This document shows positions 44,449 to 56,831 of a stretch of 64,000 nucleotides of DNA, in pieces (within the stretch, counting starts at the first letter, position 1; each line of letters starts with the position of its first letter). The position numbers and the translations under genes are program-made. Below the pieces are notes generated by a model. That model worked only from the letters and a program-made list of their open reading frames with translations, was not told where the DNA came from and did not search any database. This DNA comes from Panagrolaimus kolymaensis (lineage: Eukaryota; Nematoda; Chromadorea; Rhabditida; Panagrolaimidae). Location of the stretch: the NCBI GenBank assembly GCA_028622995.1, contig JAJQJQ010000043.1:1984001-2048000 (forward strand). Reading direction: 5' to 3'.

Positions 44449-46371
44449 ATGATTACCAAAAATTCAATTACAAATGAGCTAGGAAAAATCAATCATAATT
44501 TGGACGTTTTTAAACAAAATATTCGAGAAGATACATGGAGATTCAATAAACACACAATTCTCATGGTTGATATGGGTTTAGAAATGCATAGTGATACGTA
44601 AGTTCTTGAATTTATTATAGTTATATATGTATATTTTTTAGATCGGGGAATAAATATCATTTTGTATGTAAAATCGGTTATGGCGGGTTTTCAATGGTTT
44701 GGCTCATCGTTGATATGTATAACAGAGACTTCAAAGTTGCAAAAGTTTTTAAATATGGTAAAAGCATTTCAAAGTTAGAAAATAGGGTAAAGTTATTTTT
44801 TTTACTAAAAATGGGTTTAACTGATCAAACATGTCGCATTTCTAAATACTAAGAAAAGGATTTATTTTTACGGAGAATCAGCTTCGAAGAATTTGGAATT
44901 CGTTTTATTCGTTATTAATCTAAATTTTGTTGTAATTAAACACTTTTTATAGATTCTTCAAAAACAAATAACTATAAACCATCCTAATATAATACGCTTC
45001 TATGAATATTTCGGCTTTAATCTTCATTTAGACTATGCTATTGTTGCTATTTATGAACCTTTGGGAAAAAATCTTTATACATTGATGAAAGAAGCTTCAA
45101 AACATGGTGGTTTGCCAATTTCCGTCGCTAAGAAAGTTGCAAAACATATTCTCATGGCACTTAAAACTCTGCATTATCTTGCAGTTGTTCACAGTGATAT
45201 CAAACTTCAAAACATTGCTGTGTCTGGTTCTCAACTAAGTTTACGCCATCAATTAGAAAAAATTGTTGAATCAATGAATTCTGGGAAAAATCTATCTTCG
45301 CTTCGAATGGTAAGTGACAAATCAAAATTTGATGTAAATATAAATGGAAAGTTGTTGAAAGAAAGTCTTGACAAAGTATCAAAGGAAAAAATGAAAGATG
45401 AACAAGAATTGATCTTTAAATTAATTGACTTTGGAAATGTTTTGGTAAGTGTCTTATAAATTTATTTTATTTATATATTTTACTTAATTTCAGGAAAATG
45501 GAACAGAAAGTCCTACTACCGGTACTTATGGTTTTCATCCTCCAGAATACTGTTTTGGCGCTCCTCTGCTTCGATCTTATGATATTTGGTCACTTGGTGT
45601 TACAGTAAGTTAGTTTTTACTTTCCCAAAAAAGTTATGTTTCTCAATTTTTTAGATAGTTGTGTCATTGACTAACAAAAACTTTCTCAAATTTGCTTTTA
45701 GCGAAATCGGTTCATTAAGAAAAATGTTTGGGAAGTTTTCTCGAAGTCATTTTAAAGATTTCAAAGATCCTGATGGTTATAAAAAGAAATTTACAACCGA
45801 AAAATATAATTCTGAAAAAGCTGAAAAGCAACTTAAAAAACTTTTGAAAAATAAATTAAAAAAACTAAAAATGCATGGAGATGATGATCGAGAGGAGCTT
45901 ATTGATTTCCTGTTTCACATGCTTAATACTGTTCCAAGTGAAAGAAAATCTGCTGCTGAATTACTTTCTCATCCATGGTTGAATAATGATGTCGTGGAAC
46001 GTGGGGATGATCAATACGAACATAAGCTTAATTCTAAAGATGGTCATAACGAAACAAACTCAAATGAAACTCATGATACAGAAGATTCAGGCTTAGATGA
46101 AACCGAAGAAGATTCAAATGAAACAATTAGCGGTATGTTTATTTTTTCTTATTTGTGGTTACGAAAGGCAATTTCTTTATCTTGTTTATAATTACTAATT
46201 ATTTCTTTTTTTAGAGTTTAGTTCTGATGATGAAAGTTATGTCGAAGATGATGCATCACATGGTCCACCTGTATGTTTTGATTAATTTTATTTTTAACTT
46301 TTCAAATTTACTTTTTTTAGTTTGAAAACTTTTCTGATGATGAAGCCTTGGATGGTTCGTTTTCCTCTTAA
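44449..46371 (+). CDS. SRPK-like Ser/Thr kinase, 493 aa
   Basis: Seven exons: 44449-44597, 44642-44786, 44953-45444, 45494-45604, 45655-46132, 46215-46270, 46321-46371, all in phase. The Gly loop KIGYGGFSMVWL at about residue 60 strongly recalls the SR-protein kinase signature GWGHFSTVWL. The ATP lysine is in KVAKVFKYG. The catalytic loop is HSDIKLQNI (about 178-186), followed by a ~50-residue insert, then LIDFGNV and GTYGFHPPEYCFGAPLLRSYDIWSLG, a CMGC-type activation segment. The C-lobe ends ERKSAAELLSHPWLNND. The acidic tail (SGLDETEEDSNETIS, DDESYVEDDA) is unlike typical SRPK. HRD Arg is replaced by Ser, as in SRPKs with HTD. Substrates are probably RS-domain splicing factors if the assignment holds. 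Confidence 0.75.
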
Positions 46372-48543
46372 TTGGTTTATGATTATAGTGAATATATGCA
46401 ATTTTGATTTTTGTAAGTTAATATTGTTGTCAAAGGTTTTACATACTCATTCTTCCAATTTTTAGATTGTTGCTTGAAAGTTTTGTGAATTGGAACAAAT
46501 TGAAAGAAAATTGGAGAAAGCCTTAGGATTATCTACGTTTGTTAATATTATTTTTTAATGATTGTTTCTTTTTTCATTGTTTAATAATGTAGCATTCTAA
46601 TAAATAAATAATATTTTTGTGAAATCGTGAAAACCATAAACATGGTGGAAGAAACAAAAGTTTAAAGATTCCATATTTTCTTCATTTTTTATCCATAAAA
46701 CAAAACCCAAAAAACAAAACTTTTATGATAGCTATCGATTGAAAAATGAAAAAAAAGTCTGCAAAAATCATTTCATCTAAAAACATGTTTTTTTGCAGAT
46801 AGTTCAAAAATGATGTAAAATTAGTGCCAAAATTAAAATCGTTAAAAAGTTTTTTCAACAATTCTTTCCTCTTTTTTTTCTCAAGCAAAAATGATTGAGA
46901 ATAATTACTAAATTTTTCTTTGGAACAATGAAATACATTTCCTCTCATTTTTTAAAATTCTTTTTTCACTCTGAATAAAGTTTTATTCTTTTTAAACTTT
47001 TATTTTTTGTTTTAATGTTTGGGTTTATAAATCATTTCCATTAACTATTAATTTTATTATCGAACAATCAAAATTCATTTTGGCTTTATTCTCATTTATT
47101 GGATGAAGTAACAACGTCGTTTGTTTGAAGTTTAAAATAATTTAAGTTGTTTATTTATTTTGGTAACTTTTATTTTTATAAAGTTTAGACATAACTTTTT
47201 TTCTTTTAAAGTTTTAATAAACAACGCTTTAATTAAATTAGTTATTATAATTAACTTTAAAACTTTCAAACAAAAAAAGAAAAAAATATATATTTAAAAA
47301 TTCAAAAAATGAATGAGAGACTTTAAAAATCGAAAATCCAAAAATAATGGATTCTTCTTTTTTATTTTTGAAGTTAAAAGAAATATTCCAAAAATATAAA
47401 TAAAAATGGGAATGACTGTATTCAAGGCAACTTTTTAATTGTCAAAGATATTCTTGCTTGTAATATTTTTTTATTGCTTTTTTCTTTTTAATAAATAAAT
47501 TTATGATTTATCTTCTCTTTTTTTTGTTTAGCTCGAAATTTTTTCTGACCAAACAAAGTCAAAAAAAGAGGCAATTTCCAGAATTATTTTTTCATTGTAC
47601 CAAAAAGCTTTGAAATAATCTTCCTTCTTCCAGGTAACAAAGGCTTTTTTTTATATTGAAATGAAAAACTCTGCTTTGAATGAGCTTCGATTTAAAAAAG
47701 TACTTTATAATGGAGAAAATTTTCCTTCTTTTTTTAAATATCTTTTTTTTGAGTATTTTAATTAAATACTTTTTTTAAACATGTGTTTTTTATAAAAAAA
47801 CTAAGAAATGATTTCTTATAAAATTGACTTTTTGAATTTACGAAACTTATAAATGAAAATAATAAAAATCAGTTAAAAATATTTCAATTAATCAAAGACA
47901 AAATTCTAATCGACTACCACAAATATAATCAAAGCTCCACAACATGAAAAAAAGGAAAGAAAAAGGTACAAGATTCATCATCGTCATTAATTCAAACAAA
48001 TCTTAGAGTTTTTACTTTTTACATGTTTTATCGAAGAAAAAAAATTATAATTTAAAATTCATCAAGTTTTTTGATTAGACTTTTAAGATTGACTTTTGAT
48101 TATTAAAATATATTTATGAAAGCTTTTTTAAATTAGAAGCTTTTATCCCGTAAAAATGGTTTTTTCCTTTTTCGCAGAATTCAATCTAATGAAAAGTTCG
48201 AGCCTTTTTTTGAAGTTTCATTCTACGATTTTGACCACAGTATTTTCTGAATCACCAATGTGTGTCAAAACAAAAAATAAATATTCAAGAAAAGGGGAAT
48301 AGTTTATTTGTTACAAAATAAATCTAAAAAAACACTTCAATAAAAAAGGGGAAATAATTTTCTATAAAGAAAATTACAATACTTAAAAAATAAAATAATA
48401 AAATCGAAGAAGAAAAAAGTGGAGGGCAAAAATAAAAATACAGAATGAAAAAATTGATCGATTTTGATTTTAACAAAAAAATCAAAACATTTTTATTTTT
48501 TTCAGATTCATTTTCTTTCTCTCTCATTTTCACAATAATTTTT
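46372..48543. other. Intergenic with second promoter-region repeat
   Basis: 3' flank of the SRPK-like gene (AATAAATAAATAA near 46600), then the direct repeat copy at 47062-48135. After the repeat, the sequence at the gene-start position has lost the coding frame. Otherwise AT-rich. Confidence 0.45.
47062..48135 (+). repeat. Direct repeat, copy 2 (orphan promoter copy)
   Basis: Copy of 43318-44385 located downstream of the kinase gene. Similarity stops within about 25 bp of where the gene leader would start. Confidence 0.8.
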
Positions 48544-50282
48544 TTATGATGAAGTTGAAATTGCATCTTTCATTGTATTTGGATTAATAAGGGAAAGAAT
48601 TTTAGATGGTCGTAATGAATCCCGCGGTTCTCGTTCAGGCCCATGTGAACCTTCTCGATTATTTTGTGATGAACCAGAATTGGAATTAAGCAAAGGAGCA
48701 GGGGAAGCGAAATTTGCATATGATGTTGTTAAAGAAGCGCCCAAGCCATACATATGTCCTTGAAGTTCAGGAGACATCTAAAAAAAAGAAAAAATATATA
48801 TATGTTTATTTATTTATTTATAAATTATTAGAGTCGCTTTAAAAAAAAATAAAGATTTGGTGGAGAATGGAATTGGATTGATTCTAAGATTTGATCAAGT
48901 TCGACAAAAAAAAAATTGGGGAAAAGTGGGAGATTTTTGAGATAAAAAAAATTTGTTTAGAATATATGTAAAGAAAATCTTCTGGATTAAAAACTCTTGG
49001 AGTTCAATCAAGATTTTGTGCAAAGATTAGAAAATTTTGTTAAATTATAAACTTTGAAACTCTTTCATTCTCGAAAATAAAAAATCCGAAGATTAAAAAA
49101 CTTTTTGATACGAAAAATGGCAGGAAAAAAACTTGATTAGGAAGTCAAGAAATTATCAAAGCTAGGGTCAAGGTACTAAAGTGCTGATGGGCGATGCTAA
49201 ACTTACTTTATCCCAATTTTCACCAAAAAATTTTTCACGAAGTCTAAAGAATGTTCGAGCGGTAAGAAGCGAATCAGAACCAGCCTGATGTTGACTTCCT
49301 ATTCTCTCAACGCAAAGTTGATCAGCAACCTACAAAAAAATAATTTATTTTACTCTTTTTTATATCCAAAAAAATGATGGACACTTACATCTTGAAGACC
49401 TCCACGAAGTTTAGCAGCTTGAACATTTGGAAATTTCATTAACATTTTAATATCATATGAACGAGGAAATAAAATTTTATGCATTTCAAAGAATTCCTTT
49501 TCCGTAACAGGAAGTTGTCGGCCAACGATGGATTTAATGAGATAACCAAAATCAAAGCATGAATGGAATGTTAACCATGTGACATTGCTATTAACAACTA
49601 AGTTGGATGTTGTTAAAAGAGCACCAAAATCTTCCACGCGAATTCCATGGGTCTGCAAAAAAATGGCTTATTTGACAAAGGAATATATAAATTTTAAGAA
49701 AAGAAAAAAAGTTGATTCTTTTATTTTACAACTTTCTGGAAAAATAAAAGGTTAAAACTAAGTTAAAAATCTTTCTGCTACCAAAAAAGGCTGTTTTAAG
49801 CTCCAAGAAAGTAACCAATTAGCAAAGCCATGATTCATGGATCTTTGTGTAAATATATTCGCTAACCTCCCTTTTCTTCCTGCTAAACAACTTACGCGAT
49901 GTTTATCAAAATCAATCCCCGACTTCTTCAACAAATCAACTGATTCCACGGCATACATATCATCATTGATGGAAAAATGAAAGTTAAATTGCCATATATC
50001 TCCACCGGGTGGCAATTCACCCTTGGAATTCATAAGGCAAAAACCAATTTGAATCAATTTGAGAATATTAACATTACATGAGATTTGATTATATTGAAAT
50101 TCTTCTTTAGTTCTAAAAGCTCCCATGGGAGTTGCTACAACTCCAGGAAATTCCGTATCAAATGCAATATATGAATATTCTTTAACAAGTTTACGAATTT
50201 TAACAAATTCTTCATCCAAATTTTGCTTCCATACATTATGTATTATTACATCTTTGGATGTTACGTTTTTGGACAGCGCCAT
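48544..50282 (-). CDS. ccf-1: CAF1/POP2 deadenylase of CCR4-NOT
   Basis: Four exons on the minus strand: 50282-49896, 49652-49389, 49329-49207, 48777-48544; 335 aa. The DEDD exonuclease fold is clear: [10 protein letters not shown] (catalytic Asp and Glu at about 42 and 44), [57 protein letters not shown] and the last motif [15 protein letters not shown], with His and Asp present. It is therefore an active 3'-5' poly(A) exonuclease of the cytoplasmic CCR4-NOT complex. A TTTTTCAG acceptor lies just before the ATG, so a leader intron or trans-splicing is likely. The C-terminal 60 residues (Ser/Asn/Arg-rich) extend past the catalytic core, as in C. elegans CCF-1. Confidence 0.92.
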
Positions 50283-51963
50283 AATGGCGTAAGTCCTGAA
50301 AAAAAATGAAAGTGAATGAGTTGTATTATAGTTGTTGAGTGAGTGAATTATTGGCAATACAAAAGAGAGAAAAGTATCGATTGTAAAAACGCGGGTAAAA
50401 AGTGTCACAAAATTTTATCCAACACGTTTGAAACTATTATTTACTTATGAAATATGTCTTAGTTGAGTCAAAAAGTAAAAAAAAGGCAAAATTTATTATA
50501 TATTTTTAATAGAAAAATTTACAAAACCAAATCTTATGACATTGACCAACCAAACATGTCGTCGGCGATGTCGTCAACTTCATCATTTTTTTTCAAATCA
50601 AATAAAAAAATATAAAGAAAAAATTGAAATAATAATTTCACTTGGCGGACAACCAACAGATGGCCAAAAACGGTCAGCTGACCCCAACTTTTTCATTTTT
50701 TCAATCTAAATACATAAATATATTTATTTTGGTTCTTTTCCTTCCTTTCTTCTTCTTTCTCGAGTCAATAAAAAACTATCCTTTTTTTACAGTCATGCAA
50801 ATGACAATTGTCATCGTCGTGGTGTGTTACAAAAACAACGTATGTTATTATCTTTATTACTTTACTAATTTTTAGTTTTGTTTATAAATATTAAAAAAAG
50901 AAGGAAAATAAATTATTGGTTGGGTATGTGTGTGACTAACTAACTCTCTTTTTTTATGTATGGGTGTGAGCTTTGACTTTTGTGAATGTCGTTGTTTAAT
51001 AAAAAAAAAGGGGTTTAAACTTAAAAAAGTAAAATTAATTAATTGAAACATGGAAAAAAGAACAAATACAAAAATAAGAAAGTTTCATTCATGTTTAGAA
51101 GACAAAAAGTTTTTTTGCTATCAAACTCGAAATAGCAAAAGATGGAGGGAGAACTTGCAAAAAAGTTATTAAATTTCTGGTTAATATTATTCTAATGATT
51201 AACCAAGTAATAGAAATTTTCAAGTCCAACAACATAAACGAATCAAAATTTCTAAAATTGCTTTAATCGTTCTTCAGAAAATTTATTACTAACTTTCGAT
51301 CTTCAACGTTTACAAGATTTTGGCTCGGTTTATCTTTATCATCGCCTCATTTAAAAAAAAGCTTCAAACTAGAAAGAAAAAAAGAAAGGAGCTCACTTTT
51401 TTTAAAGCCAAATTATTTTCACGAATCTTTAATTTCTAAGAAACTTCCAACAACAAAAAAACACTTGAAAAAAACCGCACTTTTTAAAACAAAGCTGTTT
51501 CTTCCTTGAAAAGCTTCAAAAAATGGCTTTAAAATAACAAATATCTCTCTTCAAATGGTAGTGAAACAAAGCTCCATGAGCTACTTATGTGTCTTGAAAA
51601 TTATGTACCATGAAACATTTTTTATGATTGCAAATACCTTTTAAAAAGTTTTGGCTACAAATTTGGCTGTTCAAAATGGTTGTAAGAAAACCATGTAAAA
51701 AGCCATGTAAGACAGAGATAAAATCCACATTCATTAGCTGGTTTTATTGTTTGACATTGCTATAGCTGTAAAACCCTTACAAAACATTTTCCTCTTCTTT
51801 CACACACTAAGATTGTATCAATAAATTTATTTCGAACACAAATAAATAAAAAAAATTACATGAATGAAAAAAACAATAAAATTGTTATCAAAATTATGGT
51901 ATTTCCTATTTGCTTCACATGAACATAAGAACCTTTGAAATTGTAAGACGAGGAATTAAAATA
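50283..51963. other. Intergenic between CAF1 paralogues
   Basis: 1.7 kb, AT-rich, contains the promoter of ccf-1 side and the 3' flank of the second copy. An open stretch at 50642 is low complexity and unsupported. Confidence 0.4.
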
Positions 51964-53143
51964 TTAATGTAAAATTGATGCAGGAGCATTTTCAAAGTTT
52001 GTTGTAAATGACATGCCAAGACCAAACATATGTCCTTGAAGTTGAGGTGCCATCTAAAAACAAATCAATAGAGAGTGTAAAAAGTAAAGAGGAAAAAAGT
52101 CAACTTACAACTTTCCAATATTCACCAAAGAATCTTTCACGAAGTCTAAAGAATGTTCGAGCAGTTAGCAGAGCATCTGAGCCAGCTTGATGTTGATTTC
52201 CAATTCTTTCGATACATAGTTGATCAGCAACCTGTAAAGCGAAATGGATTAACGTATTACGACGGTGAAAAAGCTAGTCATCAATGTGAAGCGTTGCCTT
52301 AACCCAAAAGTGTACCAATAAAATGATAACGACTTACACCTTGAAGACCACCAGGAAACTTTGCAGCTTGAATAACAGGATATTTCATTAGCATTTTGAT
52401 GTCATAAGTGCATGGAAAAAGATGACGATGAATTTCAAAGAATTCTGTTTCGGTATCAGGAAGACGAGTAAGAATGGCTTTTATGAGATATCCAAAATCG
52501 AAGCATGAATGGAAAGTTAACCATGTAACGTTTTCATTGACGATCAAGTTCGACGTTGTTAACAATGCACCAAAGTCTTCAATAACGATTCCATGATTCT
52601 AAAAATTAGCGAAAGGATTAATAAATCAACGACTAGTAAGAAAACACTGCATTTGCATTGATTGACACGCGGCAGCAAAAAATGAGCAATAACGACATCG
52701 CTACATTTCTTTAACATCAACGCATCGTAAAAACAACAAAAAGTACACAAACTTACAGCATGTCTTTCGAAATCCATACCAGCTTTCTTCAAAAGCTCAA
52801 CAGAATCCACAGCATACATATCTTCTGTGAGCGAGAAATGAAAGTTGAATTGCCAAATATCTCCACCAGGTGGTAATTCACCCTTCGAATTGACAAGACA
52901 AAATCCAACTTGAATCAATTTGAGAATATTAACATTGCAGGATATATGACTGTATTGAAATTCTTCTTTCGATGCAAATGCACCTATTGGAGTAGCGACA
53001 ACACCAGGAAATTCAGTATCAAATGCAACAAATGGATATTCTTTGATGAGTTTACGAATCCTTGCAAATTCTTCTCCAAGATTGTCACTCCATACATCAT
53101 GAATCACCACATTTTGCGTCGTTATCAGTTTGGATACAGTCAT
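51964..53143 (-). CDS. CAF1/POP2 deadenylase, shorter paralogue
   Basis: Four exons on the minus strand: 53143-52757, 52598-52338, 52231-52109, 52053-51964; 286 aa. Exon boundaries are the same as in ccf-1 next door. Catalytic blocks are kept: [75 protein letters not shown]. The C-terminal tail is only about 20 residues after the shared MAPQLQGHMFGLGMS, lacking the Ser/Asn-rich extension of ccf-1. It should be an active deadenylase. C. elegans has one CCF-1, so this is a lineage-specific duplication, possibly with tissue-limited expression. Confidence 0.9.
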
Positions 53144-54213
53144 AGCTAACAAAGTGCCTAAAAATAGATGCGGATGAAACGTTGAAAGATCGATCGATGG
53201 TTTACAAATACACACGAGAAAAACGAAAAGTAAAGAAGAAACACGAACAAAAAGATTGATAGAAAAAAAGATGCAAAACTTTTTACTTCTCCTTTAAATT
53301 TTATCTTTGCTGCCACCAAAAAAGGTAATAATAGGCTGCAAAAGTAAGCATACTAAAAGTTGACAAAAACTAATGCAAGAAAGAATAAGCAAAGAAACTT
53401 TTCAATCACAAAAAAAATATTAGGTCTTCGAAAATTTTGGCATTATTTTTACTCGCGCGGTAAGACGTTGACAAAGTTTGAAACGCTAGCTTTTTCTAAC
53501 TAAAAAATGGTTGAACAAAATTTTTTCTTCATTTCAAACTCAACAATGCCACTATTATTTCTGATTAATGGTTCATCGATGATAAATGATTGATAATCTG
53601 AGATACGAATAACTAGAAAATGAACATGCATTGTTTCATGATAGCCGAGATGATTGTGAAAGCTTCTTTATTTTTGGGAGCAATCATCATCTTTTAGAAG
53701 AATGGCATTTCACATAAAACTTTCCACAAAAAAAATGCAAGACGAAACAAAAATTGTTTGGTGGAAGATGTCATTAATGATAGCATGATTTCCAGCACTT
53801 TTATGTGTTTGTAAAAATGAAATTATTGCTCCATGCCATCACATTTTAAGGAGTTTGTTGCTTCCATTTACTTAACCAAGCTAGTATGTTTTCGTTTTAT
53901 CTACCAAAATGATTCTCGTTTTTGATGACCACCATTTGTAACTATCGTTGTTGATTATATTCTAGGTTTTATAACATAATGATAAAGCAAAAGTTACTTT
54001 AGAATAGGTTTTAAATTACAAAGCTTCAAAGAATCTTGCGTAAAACAAAGAGCATCATCTTAGCCTTATGAATTTGGAATAATAGTCTCATTTCTAAAAG
54101 CTAAAAACAAAGGTAAAAAGCAAAAACAAGGCTTCAAAATAAAGATACTATTTATTGCTTTAAATTATTACATACACATACATACAAACAAAATGAATCA
54201 AGGAATTTTTATA
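53144..54213. other. Intergenic AT-rich sequence
   Basis: 1.1 kb; upstream region of the CAF1 paralogue and 3' flank of the next minus-strand kinase. No gene seen. Confidence 0.4.
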
Positions 54214-55536
54214 TTAATGTTTCATTGGACGAGATGATGCTTGAGGATGAGAAGATGATGTTGGTCGACAGGATGATACTTCTTCTTCCCAATCATATGG
54301 AGAATCCATATTTGCATTATATAAATGTGCAGCCTAAAAAAAGGTTATCGCATGTTAATATTTGAACACATAAAAACTAAAAACATACTTGTTTCAAATG
54401 ATTGTATATAAAATTATAATCAACTGTATCAGAATATGAAAGGCCATCCAAATATTTTAATGTTTTATCCAAATTATCCGAACATTTTAGTTTATAATAA
54501 AGCCTTTCTTTATCACGCCTTGCATCTTCTTTGATTTTTTGTACAGCTTTTTTGTCGGCTTCTTTTCTCCATGGTAAACCAATAGGAACAATACAATCGA
54601 GCAATAGATAGAACCATGATTCACAATCATCTAAAACTTGCATGATTAAGGATATTTGAAATAATGAAACTTTTGTTTACCTTTAGGACCCATTTCTGTA
54701 TTCTTATGGCATGCTAACGAAGCAAAACGTACGGTACCTTTAAATCCAACAGCTTGTCGAGGAGTTTTAAGTTCAAGTTTACCATCATCATTAACTTTCT
54801 TAAACATTCGTGCAATACCAAAGTCAAGGATGTAAATTATATGAGATTTAGTTCCAAGTCCACAAGCATAATTGGCAGGTTTTAGATCCTAAAAAACACA
54901 CATGTCAAGTAACTAACTAGCTAGCTATGAATGTAAACAACATACTCGATGAATATATCCAGCTCCATGTAAACCTTCTACGGCTTCCAAACATTGCTGA
55001 GCCACACCTAAGCCAGTTCCAATTGAGAATGTTTTATGTGGACGAGATGATTTAAGATGATCAAGAGATTTACCAACGAGTTGCATAACCAAAAAGAAAT
55101 ATTTTTCTTTTTTACCTCGATCGATGATATCCGTAAAATGTCGCATAAACCTTTCATTATCGGTGGATGTTTTTCCTTTGAATTCTTTAACATCTTTGAG
55201 GATAGCAATCTGAAAAATAAAGAAGCTAAGTAAAGAGATGTAAATACATGTATCAGAGAGAACATACTTCCATTTTCAATTTTGAATGTCGACGACTGTC
55301 CAACTTCTTTTCAACTTTGAGAGCATATTTTAGTTCCTTGTTCTTTTCATCATGAACTAAGAATACCGCACCGAAGCCACCTAAAAAACAAAACTTTCAA
55401 ACACATGTAAGTACAAATAAGAAGCAAAAAAAGTACCTTCACCAAGTAAACGATCAACGATGTAAACATTTTTACTTGAATCAATTGTAGCACCATGACG
55501 AATTCCAAGTTCATCTTGTATTTCTTTATCAGACAT
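54214..55536 (-). CDS. CK1-family (TTBK-like) kinase, fourth member
   Basis: Six exons on the minus strand: 55536-55437, 55380-55268, 55209-54946, 54888-54681, 54630-54389, 54333-54214; 348 aa. Motifs: GEGGFGAVFLVHD, YALKVEKK, GYIHRDLKPANYACG, YILDFGIARMFKK, GFKGTVRFASLACHKNTEMG, ESWFYLLLDCIV with GLPW. The C-terminal KETP-like helices are followed by PYDWEEEV, the same PYDWE block found after the kinase domain in the three TTBK-like paralogues at 15-20 kb. It lacks their Lys-rich tail and ends with a Ser/Pro-rich stretch. It is a distant relative of that cluster, not a recent copy. Confidence 0.85.
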
Positions 55537-56570
55537 ATTTGATTTTTGATGTTGTTGTTGAACTTTTCTAAAGTGGATGAAAGATGAAAGAAGAAGAGAA
55601 TCAATGAAGAAGCTGAAGCTAAAAATGAAATGAATGAGTAAACTTTCTTCGTTCAAAAATAAGAGTAAGTTTTTATACAAATTTTAAGAATGCTAAGTTG
55701 AGGCTTTTGCTCGTAAATATTCTTATGCAAATCCTTCAAAAGTATGATTAGTTTTAAAAAAGTTTTTGTGATTTTTTATTTGTCGAAATCCAAATAAGAA
55801 GTTTTTTTTGCCATCGAAAGTCGAAAGAAATCAAAAATTAAGTTGCACTAGGCGGGTGGCGCGCCTACGGCGTGATGAGTAAATGTTACTGTTTCGAAAA
55901 TATAATGTTTTTTGATTACAGTTTATAATACGCAGTTCTTAGTAAAATAAGGTCATACATGCTATTATATCTGTGAAATCTTTGTGCATTTTACTCTTCA
56001 AAAGTCCTTAAAACTCAATCAAAAATATCCTTAAAGGAACAAGACTATTTGATGCCTTTTCGAAAATTTCGATACTGGGGCTGGGAGGAATAGTTGGGGC
56101 GGCGCGTGTTTGAATTACCGTGTAAGGCAGTAGGTGACACGGTAATTCAAACACGCGCCGCCCCAACTGTTCCTCCCATCCCCAGTATCGAAATTTTCGA
56201 AAAGGCATCAAATAGTCTTGTTCCTTTAAGATTTTCAATAGCATTTTCTCGTTTTTGTTCTTCGGGATAATTCATTCTACATGTTTCAAAAAAAGGCTTG
56301 CTATTAGAGTTTTTTCTTTTTCTTGAAATCCTCAATCCAAAATTAAAAGATCCTTTCTAATAAGACCATTAAATGTTTAAAGCGCTTCAAAATCAACAAC
56401 CATCGTCATCGCTAAAACATTCCTTGCAATGCAAAGTCTATCTGCATTCATGTTTATGCAAATTTTGTTGCACAAACTCAAGCAATTTTATGCAAATTTG
56501 ATATTTCCTTTATTTTGTTTTTTTGGTCATTTAAACCTTCCAATGATATCGGGTCCTTACATCCTCGAAA
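55537..56570. other. Intergenic with a TTAA fold-back
   Basis: Leader of the kinase, a possible Helitron terminus at 55848-55872, the fold-back at 56031-56229, and the 3' flank of the next small gene. Confidence 0.4.
56031..56229. mobile_element. TTAA fold-back element B, copy 3
   Basis: Starts TTAAAGGAACAAGACTATTT and ends with the mirror. The arms differ from the other two B copies, but the inner hairpin GGCGCGTGTTTGAATTACCG and the block CCCCAGTATCGAAATTTTCG are shared. This copy stands alone, without an abutting partner. Confidence 0.82.
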
Positions 56571-56831
56571 TTAGGTCGTTGGATCCTTCCCTTGATATCC
56601 ACGGGTTTTCTCTAACCTACAAAAAAAAGAAGTTAAGTATCTTCTTCATTAATCGAAATAAAAATTTTTTAACCTCGCCCATTGAATCCAATGTTGGGGT
56701 AGCATTGTGAATTTGGATGCAATTTCTTGAAAACATTTACGTATTTCCACCAATTTTGGAGGCGATTGATGATTTAATAATTTTTGCTCAATTTCATTAA
56801 TAGCATCTAAATATTCCTGCGGCAATGGCAT
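56571..56831 (-). CDS. Short HAT/TPR-like protein or gene fragment, 67 aa
   Basis: Two exons on the minus strand, 56831-56674 and 56616-56571. The peptide runs MPLPQEYLDAINEIEQKLL, LVEIRKCFQEIASKFTMLP and HWIQWARLEK, a helix-turn-helix with a terminal W-x-x-WARLE. This resembles one half-a-TPR (HAT) repeat of the kind found at the N-terminus of SART3/Prp24-associated proteins. A whole protein would be ten times longer, so this is either a fragment or a small stand-alone gene. The donor (GTTAAA) is weak; without splicing the frame ends a few residues later. Function unknown. Confidence 0.35.

Noticed and set aside
49758..49895. Frame continuing from ccf-1 exon 1 ([11 protein letters not shown])
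   Set aside because: Intron read-through: a good GTAAGT donor sits at the junction and the paralogue splices at the same codon.
50283..50408. Upstream N-terminal extension of ccf-1
   Set aside because: A TTTTTCAG acceptor lies just before the chosen ATG, so this stretch is intron or outron, and the family starts at the chosen Met.
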